A stretch of 64,000 bases of DNA, taken from the NCBI GenBank assembly GCA_021292165.1, contig CM037879.1:111406359-111470358 (forward strand), given 5' to 3'. The notes under the pieces were generated by a model. That model saw nothing but the letters and a program-made list of their open reading frames with translations. It had not been told where the DNA came from and made no database searches. Below are positions 1 through 11,609 of the stretch, one piece after another (position 1 is the first letter of the stretch; each line of letters starts with the position of its first letter). The DNA comes from Shinisaurus crocodilurus. Lineage: Eukaryota; Chordata; Lepidosauria; Squamata; Shinisauridae. The position numbers were made by a program, and so were the translations under genes.

Positions 1-607
1 GTATTCAGCTAGTCCAGCTGTGTTTGGGGACCCTTCTGCTCATTCTTTTGAGTGGGGCCCCTGGACTTCTGCCCCAAAGTCCTACCCTGATGGCACCACT
101 GAGTGTGAAAATGTGATAGGGAGAGAGATCAAGTGGGTGCATGCACAAGCATTATATGTAGGCGGTTTTCATCATAAATATGGTAGTGTGTTGTGTGTAT
201 GGAGAATATGTTGAAGTTACAGGATATGTTTGGTTGATATGCCACTTCTCAGAAGTTGAGTTTTTCCTCAAAAGTGTGTGCTTCTGTGGGGAGAAGAAAA
301 AACTGTAAGTGTGAAGGAGGGACTGATCACAAGCAGATGGCATACACTTCTCCCTCAGGCACACATTTCCATCCACTACAGTGAGTTTGTGCATTTTTCT
401 GCCTGAAGTACATCCATCACATGTCTTTCAGGTTACACTATGCATGTAAGCGGTGTGAGACAGAGAAGGCATGCATGTGCCTGCAAAAATACATGATAAC
501 AAGGAATGGGAGCCCAGGATGTTGTTTAGTCAGCTATGTACATAGCTTTGAGGACACTGTGAGAGAAAATGAACTGTATGAGAGAAGACAAAAGTATCAG
601 TTATGCG

Positions 608-634
608 CGTGTGTGTGTGTGTGTGTGTGTGTGT
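608..634. repeat. (GT)n microsatellite
   Basis: About 13 uninterrupted GT units. The Cys-Val and Thr-His runs in overlapping frames come from this tract. Confidence 0.95.
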
Positions 635-1723
635 CAGACAGCGCGTGGTGTGAGAGCGCCCCCCCTTTTTTTTAAAGAAAGAGCCTTCTGAGAGGCTGGA
701 AGGAGGAACATATGTGTATATATTTGTGAGAGGAAAGGAAAAGTGTGAGTTCTGGGTGTTTTCAATTTTCATCAGGCAGCAAAGTCCCTTTTTACGTGGT
801 GCGGCGGGTGTGCAGCTTAAGGTTGAACTCCTAAACACATTTAGTAGGGAGTAAGTGCCACTGAACCCAGTGGGACTTTCTTCCAAGCAAACATGCTAAG
901 CATTGTGTGATGTAAGTCCGTTTTGTACACAGGTGCCTGCTGATGAGTGGGTGCTCAGGACTTCAACCAGCCTGCCTTTTCAGTTGGTCTCATCAGCCTG
1001 GTCCTGTATGGGGTGGGGAGGAGAGGGCTGAGTGAGTTGTGGGGAGGGAGGGGGGAGGAGAGAAATGGAGGTTGTGCTGATAGAAAGAGGGGGGGTGGGC
1101 TATTGAGAAGAAGAGGCATGGAGACTTTAGAGAGCCGGCAAACATTGCAAATTTCCACGCTGACACCTACAATTAACCAATCTAAGGGCGTGATTCCTTT
1201 ACTCCACAGCCAAGCAAGGGGTGAAGTTTGCGCTAAATAGCCAGCTGCCAAGCACTGGTGTGAATGATGGAGGTTTTGGTTGAGACTAGTAAACAACTTT
1301 ATAGATTGGAGAAAACCACCGACTGCTTACTGCCCTCAAATTATCTCAGGAGGGGGTGGGTTGCCTCGTGGTCCCCATAAGATCCAGGGATTTTGCTGCT
1401 TTTGAGCCATTTCAAGTCAATTGCATTTTGGGAAAGTAAGGGGATCAGGTCCTCTGAGAAGAGATTACTAATTTCAATGCTTTGATTTGATGCCGGGAAA
1501 TGTTATTATCCAAAAACCATGGATACTTTTTACTAAAAATAAACTTGTTCGTTAAACTGCTTGGCACATTATTTGGTTTATCAGAAACTCTTGTTTCATT
1601 GAATGTTAATCTTTTTTTTTTTAAAAAAAAGAACAAAGTTTTAAGTTTGATTTATAAAATAAATAAATTGAACCACTTGCATATGAAAACTGATTTGGTA
1701 TGAAAGGGAAAGAATTTGTTTTC

Positions 1724-1745
1724 GTGTGTGTGTGTGTGTGTGTGT
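1724..1745. repeat. (GT)n microsatellite
   Basis: Eleven GT units in AT-rich DNA. Confidence 0.95.
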
Positions 1746-2267
1746 TTAAAATAATCATGGAGACTTCTCCTTGGTTTGCTTTCTAAAGCCGTTAGATTAG
1801 AAAAACAACAACAGCACCTCTGTTATCAGAAGAACATTGAAATATTCCATCCAAAACATATTTACTCCGAAGTAAACCCCACAAATTTAAAATAAATATG
1901 GTTCCCAAGTTTGTCCCACTTCATCAGTACAGCTTCTGAATTAGTGGTTTCCACTATACTCTCTATGCCTTACTACATGTACAATGTTTTGGACTTCAGA
2001 AGGGAAATTGTAAATGGCTGCGATAGAGACGCTGACTTGAATGGCTTAGTCTTGCTGAATTTCTTCTTATCTGTGAAGAAGACAGAGACAATGTGATATG
2101 GTCAACTACTGCGTTCAAAGATAATTTGTGAAACAGTTTAAGTGCTGTCTTTGATCTAATGAATTAGCACAGGATTGAAACGTTTTGGCTGATGAAGAGC
2201 TTGATACTCTAAATATGTACAGAAACGTTTTTACAGTCTCTTAATGCCTATTGGAGGTGTTGTATGC

Positions 2268-2312
2268 GCACAGGCGCGGGCGTGCGCGGGCGTGCACGCA
2301 CGTGCGTGCGTG
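2268..2312. repeat. Alternating purine-pyrimidine GC-rich tract
   Basis: A 45-bp run dominated by GCGC, GCGGGCGTGC and GTGCGTGC steps, nearly all alternating purine-pyrimidine, in an otherwise AT-rich region. Such tracts can adopt Z-DNA. That the tract is present is observed; that it has any role is inference. Confidence 0.7.
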
Positions 2313-2879
2313 CTATGTACCAATTTTTACTTACACTTTTCTTACCTGAGATTGGCAAGAGACAGAGAAAGAGAATTTAACGAATATACGTGAAAAGAAT
2401 TGGTTTGAAATAAACGCGTGGTGTATTTGTTAGAAAGTTCGCTTCCTGAAGTCTACCAAAAATGAGTCACTCAGACCTCTTCCCCGAGTAGTCCAACTGC
2501 AGTCAAAGTCTTTGGGCTAAGTAGGTAGATTATTATGGCCTGGATGTAAATTACTCTTTTGGAACTCTCTCCTTCTGGCTGTGGGATTCCACTATATTTC
2601 GAATCTCGCTAGATCGAGGGTTCTGCTGTTTTATCCATAGTGTGCGTAATAGAAACTATTTTGTAACTGACACTTTTTTTTTAAGCGTGAGAGGATGGCT
2701 GGGAGCCAGATTTCAAAACAAGGTAGACAATTGGGCATTGCGGTAGTCATTTTCAGCAGCACGGAGAGGAAGGTGGAGCTGTTTCCCCTCCGTCTTTTGG
2801 AAGGCAAGATCCTCAGCCATTCACGCGTGGTAGGTGTCCTTGTTACGAGTAGGCTGCGTCTTGGGGCTGTCGCTCTTCC

Positions 2880-3330
2880 TTGTTAGGCTGAATCGCTGCT
2901 TATAAGCAACCTTTCGACTGCGGTGTCCCGGCCCGGATTTACATAAAAGTGCGATCTTTGCATCGTCGCAGCTCTCCGAAGGGTGCTTGACGAGCGCGGG
3001 AGGCACTCTGCAATCCCTAATTAGTGATTTTTGTCCTCTTGTTACTGGGCTCAGCATCTCATGCAAATGAACTCTTCAGCGCAGGCACCATCACCCTCTC
3101 CTTGCTCCAGAATTAACTGACTCTTATCTTTAATGATATGCTACTGAACTTCGCCGAGCCCGGCTAGCTTTTTATCTTGATTACTCTAATCAATAAGAAA
3201 TGATAGAGTAGAATTATAAACTCTATTGGCTTTTTAAATGTTGCCGACAAGCCCTCTAGATAGAGGCGCTTCCCTTTCATTGTTATTTATTAACATGATC
3301 TTCAGCTAACTGGGGATGCAAATAGGAAAA
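2880..3330. promoter_or_regulatory. Candidate conserved developmental enhancer block
   Basis: A repeat-free block dense in developmental transcription-factor motifs. It has two perfect octamers ATGCAAAT (3061-3068 and 3316-3323), a palindromic homeodomain site CTAATTAG (3017-3024), an inverted pair TTGATTACTCTAATCAA (3177-3193) and a SOX-type CATTGTT (3278-3284). No coding frame is convincing. It lies about 18 kb upstream of OSTM1, on the side where mammals carry NR2E1, a neural nuclear-receptor gene with extensive conserved non-coding DNA. The motifs are observed; conservation and enhancer activity are inferred and cannot be tested without alignment. Confidence 0.35.
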
Positions 3331-3339
3331 TGAACAAGG

Positions 3340-4560
3340 GGGAATTATTACACGCGAGAGGGCCTCGCTGCCTCCCCCCCCCCTTTCCTCTTTCATGCAC
3401 ACGTTAGAAAATCCAGCTAGTTGATTAGTGCCAGGCTGGGTGGGAACGAGATAAGACAACTTGGGGAGCGGGGGGGGGGCGGGCAAATAGGAACGACAAC
3501 AGATTATGACCCCCAATCTTTCCCCCTGCCATCCTGTCTTCATCTGTCCACTGTTTCCACTGATACAATGTCTCTCGCTCTGGCCTGCAGACGATAAACA
3601 TAAATCATTTTTAAACAGACAGTCCGATTCCTTTACAACTCTGAAATGATAGAACAGAACCCCAACCCTTCTTAGGGTTCTTAAGATCAATTAAAAACAA
3701 AAACAAAACGCGCGAATTTGGCTAAGCAACAGCGAGAAAATGGGTTATCCAGGGAGCATCTGGGTGTCTGGATATAAATTGATCCATCAACGTCAGAACT
3801 ATGGCCTCATCAAAAGCATATATCCTTGGGTTGTATCCAACACTAGCCCTACTTAAGAGTAGATCCAGCGAAATGAATGGGACCTGTCAGGCGATCATAA
3901 CATACAACCGCCTCTTGATACAAGTTCCGGAAGTTTTCCTCAGAAAGGTCAGCTTGCATTGCATAGCTCTGTTTTCTCCTTGCCTGCCTGACATATGATA
4001 ATTATGTCAGAGAATTTCCAAACCCCTGGTGTGTGTAACGGCATTTGAAACAGTAGCGCAACCTGTTTATTATTACTTAGTCATATGTCAAAGTCAACTT
4101 GTGGTCAAAAGAGTGGAGTGGAGGGGCTCTTTCCAACTGGCACGTGGACCTCCAATTAAAAGCAGCAATCGGTTTAAAAACAAAAACTGAAAGCTGCATA
4201 TTTATGTAGAAGCAAGGCTATCCGATATCCCTCCTGTAAATCCACAAAAAAACACAGGTCAATTTAAAGAGCTGTATAGTCTTTTATGCTTTTAAGACTA
4301 CAAATGACTAAAAATTAAAGCCCTGCAAATGACTGGAAGACCCATATTATTTATTTATTATGTAACCCAAAAAATCAAGTTAAAAACATTCCACCCAGAG
4401 TCCGATGAGTGTACAACACGAACCCGTATTAACAGGCTACAATCTTCCCTGTGCTAATCAATACTCAGCATTTTGTTTTCTGAAGATGTGCATGGCACAC
4501 AGCAATACACACCTGCGCTGAGTGTTGTAACTGTCATAAAAACAGGAGAATACTTAGCAT
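3340..4560. other. Gene-free, mostly unclassified
   Basis: No supported gene. About 3825-3905 resembles one arm of the palindromic repeat at 10444-10578, sharing the TAGTCCTAC / GAGTAGACC / AATGGGAC series in diverged form. The rest is AT-rich and unrecognised. Confidence 0.4.
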
Positions 4561-4564
4561 GTGA

Positions 4565-4665
4565 AGGACTACAGTCGCAATCCTATGCACCCTTACTTGG
4601 GAGAATCCGTTGAACACAATGTGATTTACTTCTAAGTAAACTTGACTATAGGATTGGGCTGCATC
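4565..4665. repeat. Short palindromic interspersed repeat
   Basis: The left arm begins GCAATCCTATGCAC. The right arm ends in CTATAGGATTG. Between them lie diverged AAGTAA and TTACTTCTAAG cores. This is one copy of a roughly 80-100 bp self-complementary, MITE-like family that recurs in this window. Confidence 0.6.
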
Positions 4666-4669
4666 GGAT

Positions 4670-5390
4670 TTATTGTGCTGTCAGCTTTCGTTGGTAAGAG
4701 CCTTCTTTATTACATGGATCTCATAAAATAGGCTTCTGTAGCCACCACTGGACTCTGCTGTTTTTGCTGCCACAAACTAAGACGGTGACTTTTCGGCAAT
4801 GGATATAGTATAGCCCACCATGGCTGGTTAACAATATGCAGAAAGTTGTGTACTTGAGCGCTGCACTCTTCGATGTGGGGGAGGAGCGGCACGGAGGGCT
4901 TAATGTAGCCAAATCATGTAGAAATCTCTCATCCTAGCAACATCCTCGTTATTAGGAATGATGACTAAACTGCCAGGATTATTCTGGACTGTAAGTTATC
5001 AAGAGCCCACTAATTTCACATTAAAACCCATTGACTGCAACAGCGTGATTGAAGGGTTTTTAACAATTAACATAATCAGAAAATGAGCGGAGATAATTTT
5101 TATTCAACTCATTACTTTTTAATCATGTATTTCTTTTAATTAATATCGTCTCGGTGAAAATAACAAAAAATATATAAAAAAAATAAATCTCCACTGCTGG
5201 TCTTGGCAGCGAAAGTGAAATTGACGAATAAACATTTCAGCCGAATCGCAAGCCAGAAGACCATAAAGAGAGAGTTGAGGAAAGCGGGAGGCGAAAAACG
5301 GGCAGATAGACCTTGCCCCAGTCACACTCGTCAGTCTTACCATCTAAGCGGGCTTACTCGTAAGTACGGTACGTCCTCCTGCGTTCCATG
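4670..5390. other. Gene-free, no recognised element
   Basis: AT-rich sequence with homeodomain-like TAATTA cores near 5100-5150. I see no gene, transposon or strong repeat. It could extend the candidate regulatory region upstream, but nothing beyond motif density supports that. Confidence 0.3.
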
Positions 5391-5392
5391 AG

Positions 5393-5617
5393 CCTGATTT
5401 ATTTATTACATTTATACCCCACCTTTTTTCCTGCAAGGAACTCAAGGCGGCTTACATAATTCTCCTCCTCCTCTCCATTTTATCCTCACAACAACCCTGT
5501 GAGGTAGGTTAGGCTGAGAGTCAGTGACTGTCCCAAAGTCACCCAGTGAGTTTCATCACCCAGATCTCCCGAGTCCCAATCCAACACTCTCACCACTACG
5601 CCACACTGGCTCTCACT
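5393..5617 (-). mobile_element. Sauria-type tRNA-derived SINE, near full length
   Basis: Read on the minus strand it has the expected order. A tRNA-like head begins GAGCCAGTGTGGCGTAGTGG. A central part follows with CTCAGCCTAACCTACCTCAC and GTTGTTGTGAGG. A Bov-B-like end has GGCGGGGTATAAAT-type sequence, then an ATAAATAA tail. The box B region is altered compared with the better copies at 21.1 and 26.2 kb. Sauria SINEs are established as a squamate-wide family; the assignment here is from memory of that structure. Confidence 0.85.
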
Positions 5618-5869
5618 GTACAGTGATTCACTCACTGTATTTAGGAAATGAGTTTAGAATGCCAGTCTATCATTCCTAAAGCCCATGGATGAAAAGCGGA
5701 ATTTTTCCAGTGTACTTAGGTGGATCTCAGAAAGAGAATCAGCTGGTACTTCATGTAAACTATTTTGCTAAACAGGTAAAGGGATTGTATCTATATTATT
5801 CATTTGGACTCACAGAGAGGAAAAGTGTGGGATTAGGCATCACACTAGTGGCCTGACCTCACGGGCAAC

Positions 5870-5955
5870 AGAGCAATCCTATGCATGTCTACTCAGAAGT
5901 AAGTCCTACTGAGTTTAATTGGACGTACTCTCAATGTGTATAGGACTGCAGCCTC
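5870..5955. repeat. Short palindromic interspersed repeat
   Basis: A clear copy of the family: GCAATCCTATGCATGTCTAC, AGAAGTAAGTCCTA, then the complementary right half ending TATAGGACTGCAGCC. Confidence 0.75.
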
Positions 5956-6365
5956 AAGAATTTTCAAGGCCGAAGTTGGGTTTGCTGCAAAGCTAGCGAA
6001 ATATTACCTTCAGAACAAAATCTCTTTGAGGCTGCTTAAAATACTCCCCAACGTTTTAGATGGCCCTTAGGCTCACGGATTAGGGACAGAGAAGCAAGCA
6101 GGTTTTCTGTTTGTCTCTTTCTGACACTAATTTCTGAAGCTTTGCAAATGCTCAGGGGCCTTTGAGGAATCATCTATCCAAAGGGGACAGTTTCGAACAA
6201 TAAGAGTCCTTCAGTTTTAAACCAAGAAGCGAACAGATCAGATTTTTACCACCCCAACCCCCGCTAGCCTCTCCCACGCAGCGCTTTCGCGTATAATTTT
6301 TGCATTCATTTAAAAAGTGAATGTAATCAAGTTTTAAAATATGGCTAATCAGATTCTTCTTCTCT

Positions 6366-6397
6366 TCTTTCCTTTCCTTTCCTTTCCTTTCCTTTCC
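6366..6397. repeat. (TTTCC)n microsatellite
   Basis: About six TTTCC pentamers with a polypyrimidine lead-in. Confidence 0.9.
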
Positions 6398-6864
6398 ATG
6401 AATATCGAGTCCTCACCGAGAAAGCTTTTCTGAATCTGTAGCGACTCTTTGGAAGTTTTACTAGTAGTTGGGGACCAGCCAGTGCAAAAAGAAGACCGAA
6501 ACGCCATCGGATCCTAACTTTATGACGGTTGCCTTCTAGTGATTAGGGCTCAAGTTACACTGGGTTCAATAACTTAGATGCCAGATCGGTTTTGTTTTGT
6601 TCTGAGAGTGTTGGAAGAGAACGAGGGATGTGGGAGTAACACATCTACTAAACGGGTTGATCAAAATGAATAAAAACCTCCGAACCTCATTGGGGAAAAC
6701 AAGAACCAAAGTCGACCCCTGGTGGAAGAAACTGGAAAAGGCACTTTTATTATCTCTACCAGACGAGTGCATTCCTTCATGAATTTGAAAGAGAGAACCA
6801 AAGAGGCTGATACAAGAGGGGGAAAAGGAAACGAAGACCTTCTGGAAATTTAGACATCTTCTTG

Positions 6865-6950
6865 CATACGCTGCAATCCTATACACACTTACCTAGGAGT
6901 ATGTGTCATTGAACTTAATGGGACTTACTCCCTACTAGTAGACATGCCAA
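6865..6950. repeat. Short palindromic interspersed repeat
   Basis: A copy with the left arm GCTGCAATCCTATACAC and the core AATGGGACTTACTCCC. The right arm is truncated or diverged. Confidence 0.65.
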
Positions 6951-7489
6951 AGATTGTGCGGTTAGGGTGAACCAAAATGGGTTAGTGGGTGTCTCTTGTT
7001 AGATCAGGCATGTGTTTCTCAACAAGCAGTTTCTGAGTGGACTTGACTTTATATCTTCTCCTGTGGCATAACCATATGACAGACTAAATCACAAATAAAA
7101 CTGATATACACTCGTAGGCTTAGTGTTCCCTTTCTGCAGTAAATTCTGGGAACTTTAGTTTTTTTGAAGCTGTTAAGGTAGGGAACTCTAATGGAGTTTC
7201 AATACCATCACTAAACTGTAATTCTTAAGATATGGGAAGGGGTGGAGAGAGGAAGCCATGACTGTTAATTTGCATTAAATTGATATACATTTGAAGTGCA
7301 GGTAGACTTTAAAGACATTATAGAACGTTATAGATGTTATAATAGCTCACAGGGTGTGTGTATGTGTGTTTACTTAGGATTGCATTTTTAGGATTGTATT
7401 TATCTTATTCTGAAATATTTTTGTACACTAATGTTTCTCATTGTGAAAGTAATCATTTATCTATTATTTTGTCTTTTACAGTTGCACTT

Positions 7490-7975
7490 TGGTAAGTCTT
7501 GGTGAATGGAGCTGGGTGATGGCCAATAAACTGAAGCAGAATCTTGACAAGACAGAGGTGCCATTTGTGGATGGTTCCCATATTCAGGGAGTTGCTCTGT
7601 CCATTCTGGAAGGATTCACACTCTTCCTAAAGGAGAAGGTTCAGAACTTGGGAGTTCTCCTGAATCTAGCTTTGTCAGTAGAGGCCTAGTTTTGACTACT
7701 CCTGAACACAGATAATCTGGCCATGGTTATCCATTCCCTAGTAACCTCACAGCTAGATTACTGCAATGGGTCTGTTTTTGAAAATGGCCAGGAAACTTCA
7801 ATTAGTCCAGAACACAGCTGCCAGAAATCCCATACTTACAGCTCATTTGGATCACAACTCACCAGTTTTAAAAGAACTACACTGGCTGCCTGTTCATTTC
7901 CAAGCCCAATTCAAAGTGCTGTACTAACCCTAAATGGATTGGGCCCCAGGTCCCTGAATGAGTTACTGTGATGGA
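7490..7975 (+). mobile_element. CR1/L2-type LINE fragment (end of RT and downstream)
   Basis: The translated text has ANKLKQNLDKTEV, the counterpart of the ANKLKLNPDKTE motif just after the reverse transcriptase palm in the fuller copies at 18.3-19.8 kb and 54.5-55.8 kb. It is followed by NLGVLL, an S-QLDYCN motif and the post-RT region, with several stops and frame changes. It is 5'-truncated and dead. Confidence 0.8.
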
Positions 7976-8781
7976 TAAGGAGCAGAGCAAGATACTTTCC
8001 CTATTGGTATTACTCTTTTTGTATAAGGGTTTCACTTCCCCCAAAATAATGATGATAGGGTGCTATCAGCCAGGCTAAACCTCCTGACACACCCTAGGCT
8101 GCTCAGCTGCTTGGAGAGTTTCTAGACTCTAAAGCCAAGAATGCCCTCCCTTAAACCTAGTTCAAGAAATATTAAACAGTAAGGAGTTTTGAATTTACTT
8201 TCCCAAACTCCAGAGAACCAAATCTTGTGAAATATCCTAAGAGATAGTTTAACACCATGCAGACTTAGCACATGGGGAAGATTTTATTAGTGAGAAATTC
8301 CAGAGAAATGCCCTTTTAAAATATTGCAAATACCAATGTATAAAAAGGTTATTTAGGGAAAAGGTAAAGGAAAGCACCAAATCACACACAGACTTATCGG
8401 GTTTCATGATTTTATTGTTGCACACCACCTTGGTGGCTGTGGCAAAAAGGCAGTATAAACATACGTACTACAAATACAATAACTGACTGACTGACTGACT
8501 AAATAAGCTAATTATATTGTACCTCCCTGAGCAGAGTCTTGGGATTCAGAGCATGTGCAGAGGTCCTTGCAAACAAGATAGGCTGATGGGGAGGAGCATC
8601 TTTCAACTCCTCATTGCAGTTCCAAGAGACAAAATACTGTGGTGATGCTTCACCTGTTTATGGATATTTGAGACCAGTAAAGTTGGCCTCTTAATGGAGA
8701 TTGACTGCTTTGTCCAATGGTGAAAACAGCTGCATCTTTGATGTAAATGGGCCAGGTAGCCAATCAGAAATTTATTTAGAG

Positions 8782-9090
8782 CAGGGGTGCAGCACCTCAC
8801 CTCAGGCTCAGGGCCCAAATCTGGTCGTCCTGGGTTCCCAGTCTGGCCCTCTGGGGCTACCCAGATGGCACCACCCCCTCTCCTCCAACCACTGATCAAC
8901 TGGTTTCCCAGTTTTTGTGCAGTTTTTCTCTATTCTAAAAGGTCGAAATGTCTCTCCTAAGACTTAGTTACTAGCAGTAACAGCTTTAAGTGAAAATATG
9001 CAAGTATTTTTGGTATTTTGACCCCACCCCTTTTGCCTCTGGCCCCTCCCTTTATCCTTTAGCCCCGCCCATCACTGGAATTCTGCTCCC
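8782..9090. mobile_element. Probable hAT-like non-autonomous repeat
   Basis: Shares an unusual series with the inverted copy at about 41540-41920: GGCCCTCTGGGG-type opening, TTAGTTACTAGCAGTAA, then several CCCCxCCC / GCCCC motifs with GGCAAA spacing. The start CAGGGGTGCAGCACC resembles hAT ends, but I could not find a clean target duplication. Confidence 0.4.
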
Positions 9091-9178
9091 AAGAGCTTCT
9101 CTGAAATGGAATTTGAGGCTGTTTCCACCTCCTTAACAATTCTAGTCTTACAGTTCCAACTAATTGAGGTATTGTAAC

Positions 9179-9197
9179 ACACACACACACACACACA
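9179..9197. repeat. (CA)n microsatellite
   Basis: About nine CA units. Confidence 0.9.
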
Positions 9198-9221
9198 ATT
9201 CAGGATGTGTATTTGGAGATA

Positions 9222-9471
9222 CAGTAATACCTTGGATTGCAAGTAACTTGGTTTGAGAGCGTTTTGCAAGACAAGCAAATTTTTAAATATTTATTTAATT
9301 TTTTTAAACTTGATATACAAGCAACGTCTTGCAATACAAGTACTGTAGTACGGCTTAAATTAAAAATCTCTGTACAAATTTTTTTGGGGGGATTTCGTTT
9401 TGATATAAGAGTGTTTTGGATTACAAGCACATTTCTGGAACGAATTATGCTCTCAATTCAAGGCATGACTG
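9222..9471 (-). mobile_element. Tigger-like non-autonomous DNA transposon
   Basis: The termini are CAGTAATACCTTGGATTGCA and an inverted partner ending TTCAAGGCATGACTG, with TA on both sides (9220-9221 and 9472-9473). The TA duplication and CAGTxxTxCCT ends fit the pogo/Tigger group of Tc1-mariner elements. Three more copies of the family are at 20653, 36386 and 56559. This one is inverted relative to them. There is no transposase frame. Confidence 0.75.
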
Positions 9472-9599
9472 TAAAGTCAAATATGTTTGCCCACTGAGGA
9501 GCTCCGTAGGGGGTGTCAAAACACAGATGCTCTAGGAGGCACTGTTGGTCTGTTCAGAATATAGGTTTTGTGGCAAGTGTTTACTCCCATCCAAGCTGC

Positions 9600-9745
9600 C
9601 CACACTTTAAGATTATCTGTTTGTGCCTTCTCCGAGTGCCTCCCCCTTCAGAAGGAAGGCTGATGTCATTAGGGAGAGGGATTCTTGGGTTGTGATGCTG
9701 CAGGAATGGAATGCCCTCTCAGGGAGGCATGCCTACAGGTGCCTA
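9600..9745 (+). mobile_element. CR1/L2-type LINE 3' fragment
   Basis: Contains the GAGTGCCTCCCCCTTCAGAA and TGGAATGCCCTCTCAGGGAG segments, counterparts of the 3' coding end of the same LINE lineage at about 19450-19560. Truncated at both ends. Confidence 0.6.
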
Positions 9746-9749
9746 TATG

Positions 9750-10440
9750 GCAAATGGGATGAAGCCAGGCCGAAGACTGACAGATAGGCTAGAACTAGTC
9801 TAGAAAGAGGCCTGGAGGTGCAAAGAGAGGATCAGGCAGCATCTCCTAGTGAAGTTGCCCAGACAGAGAGATCTGCTTTAAATTCCTCACTAACGCCCAA
9901 ATGGCCATTCAGCATCACCTGACTTCCCAGAACAGGAGGATCAGTGGAAGACTAAAATTCCTGTGGCTACTAGCCAATCAGAACTCAGAAGTCATGCACC
10001 CATCTAGCTCTTTCTGTGTCAGGCATCATGGGTTTGAGCCAGGAGGTCTGTCGATCAGGCACTCCCTATTCTACTGATCGGAGGAGACAACTACAGGCCA
10101 TTCTAGCCAGGAGATTACCACAGCAGTCCATGATTCTCCTGTCCCGGGAAGTTAGATGAAATGCCATTTCTGTTCAGAAATCCATAATGAACCACTTGTG
10201 TATATATAAAGTATTTATGTGTTTGCTGTGAGCAATCTCGGTTTATAGAATAATATGGAACATGATCAAAAGTGTCACATTCATAACTACCCAGAAACAT
10301 TCCACCAGCATAATCTAGACTTCAGTGTGCCATAAGCACAGAACTAGTTCACCATACTTAAAATGCCAGCTGTACATCTCCCAGTGTTCTTCCACTGATA
10401 AATATATAGCCTTCTTTCAAGGATAAACTTCAGGGGGAAA
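9750..10440. other. Gene-free, no recognised element
   Basis: I see no gene, clear transposon or strong repeat here. Confidence 0.4.
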
Positions 10441-10443
10441 CTG

Positions 10444-10578
10444 GGGTTAAATCCAACGTTAGTCCTACATAGAGTAGACCCAGTGAAATTAATGGGACAT
10501 AAGTTAGCCATGACGAACCCAAGTCCTATTCATTTCAATAGGTCTACTCCACATAGGACTAACATTAGATTTAACTCC
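10444..10578. repeat. Long palindromic MITE-like repeat
   Basis: Two arms of about 65 bp in inverted orientation. The left has GTTAGTCCTACATAGAGTAG and ends in AATGGGACATAAGTTA. The right mirrors it with GGTCTACTCCACATAGGAC and AACATTAGATTTAAC. The whole could fold into one long hairpin. No coding capacity. Confidence 0.7.
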
Positions 10579-10664
10579 TGTTTTTCTAGTTTAGAGTAAA
10601 AAACAAACAAACCAAATTTAAACAACACTGATTTGTTAGCCCTTGTGTCAGTCAAAAGGCATCC

Positions 10665-10756
10665 TTGACTGGCTACAATCTTATACCAAGTTATCTGGAA
10701 GTAAGCCCCATTGAATTCAGTGGGATTTACTTCTGAGTAAACATGGATAGGATTAC
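10665..10756. repeat. Short palindromic interspersed repeat
   Basis: A copy of the family at 5870: CTACAATCTTATACC, GAAGTAAGCCCCATTGAATT, then TTACTTCTGAGTAAAC and ATAGGATTACACC. Confidence 0.75.
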
Positions 10757-10839
10757 ACCATTTGTGACTTTGATGCAAATTTATGAGGCTTTAAAAAGAA
10801 AGCACATTTTGTTCTCCCAAATACTGGTTTTTATTCATT

Positions 10840-11240
10840 TTTAAATTAATGTTATTTTTTGTAAAATTTCAATAAAACAAAACTATAAAAAGGAAAAGAA
10901 AAAAGAAACTTTAGTTAAATAGATTTGAGTATATCAATTTCAATACATGCATATGTATATATATGTGTGTGTATGCATAGATATGAAAATTCAGCATTCT
11001 AAGAATTATACATAAACTTCAACAATGGCAGACCAAATATCCATATATGTGTCCCTTCGCAAGTGGCGTCTATATACCACCCATTCAAACATTGAAAGTG
11101 TCCTTAATCCTCAATCCATTGCATTATAGGAGGTGAGCATTTATCCTTCCAATGTTGTAATGTCAGTCTTTCAGCTGTCAAAAGGGCACGGAGCGGAGAA
11201 TCCATTTGCGTGCTGACTGTGTGTTTACTTCCAAGAAGCA
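10840..11240 (-). mobile_element. L1-like LINE 3' part
   Basis: Read on the minus strand, a short frame resembles LTLQHWKDKCSPPIMQWIED, like the C-terminal part of L1 ORF2. It runs on into A/T-rich 3' sequence. It lies on the same strand as, and downstream of, the RT fragment at 11610-11780, with a DNA transposon between them. The pieces probably derive from one decayed insertion. Confidence 0.5.
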
Positions 11241-11283
11241 GGTAGATAATTTAAGAGGACATGTACATCAGTAAATAAAATTA

Positions 11284-11608
11284 GCGATGTGTTGACACTG
11301 GGAAGTCAGCTTGTTTGAGCTCGACGGACTTCCTGCCCACTTCAGATCCGATCATTGGAAGTAGGCCAAGTCGGGGGGGGGGGTTCCGCAGACTTCTGTC
11401 TCTAAGACAGACCGTGGTTTGTGCATTTTTAAAAAAATGCTAAGGAAATTGGTGCGCAATTTATGCAATTTGCGCAAATAGCATGATTTGCACAAACTGG
11501 AAGCTGGAAACTATAGTTCCAGCACGATTTGTGCAAATCACGCTAGAACTGCATAGTTTTTGTCTTCCAATTTGCACAAATAGCATAATCTGTGCAAATT
11601 TCCTTAGT
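11284..11608 (-). mobile_element. Non-autonomous DNA transposon fragment
   Basis: Matches in reverse the right part of the element at 24608-25160: a TA-flanked GCGATGTGTTGA end, the GGGAAGTCAGCTTGTTTGAG series, and an interior of repeated TTTGCACAAA / TTTGTGCAAA motifs. The far end is truncated near 11608. It lies between the two L1 pieces. Confidence 0.55.
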
Positions 11609-11609
11609 G

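Larger units (their letters stand above)
1..2260. other. Gene-free flank, mostly unclassified
   Basis: No supported gene. All open frames are short and several are built on microsatellites. The stretch holds two GT runs and one weak copy (about 805-895) of the short palindromic repeat seen repeatedly in this window, recognised by the paired GTAAGTxCCA / TGGGACTT core. The rest is AT-rich DNA in which I recognise no transposon. Confidence 0.5.
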
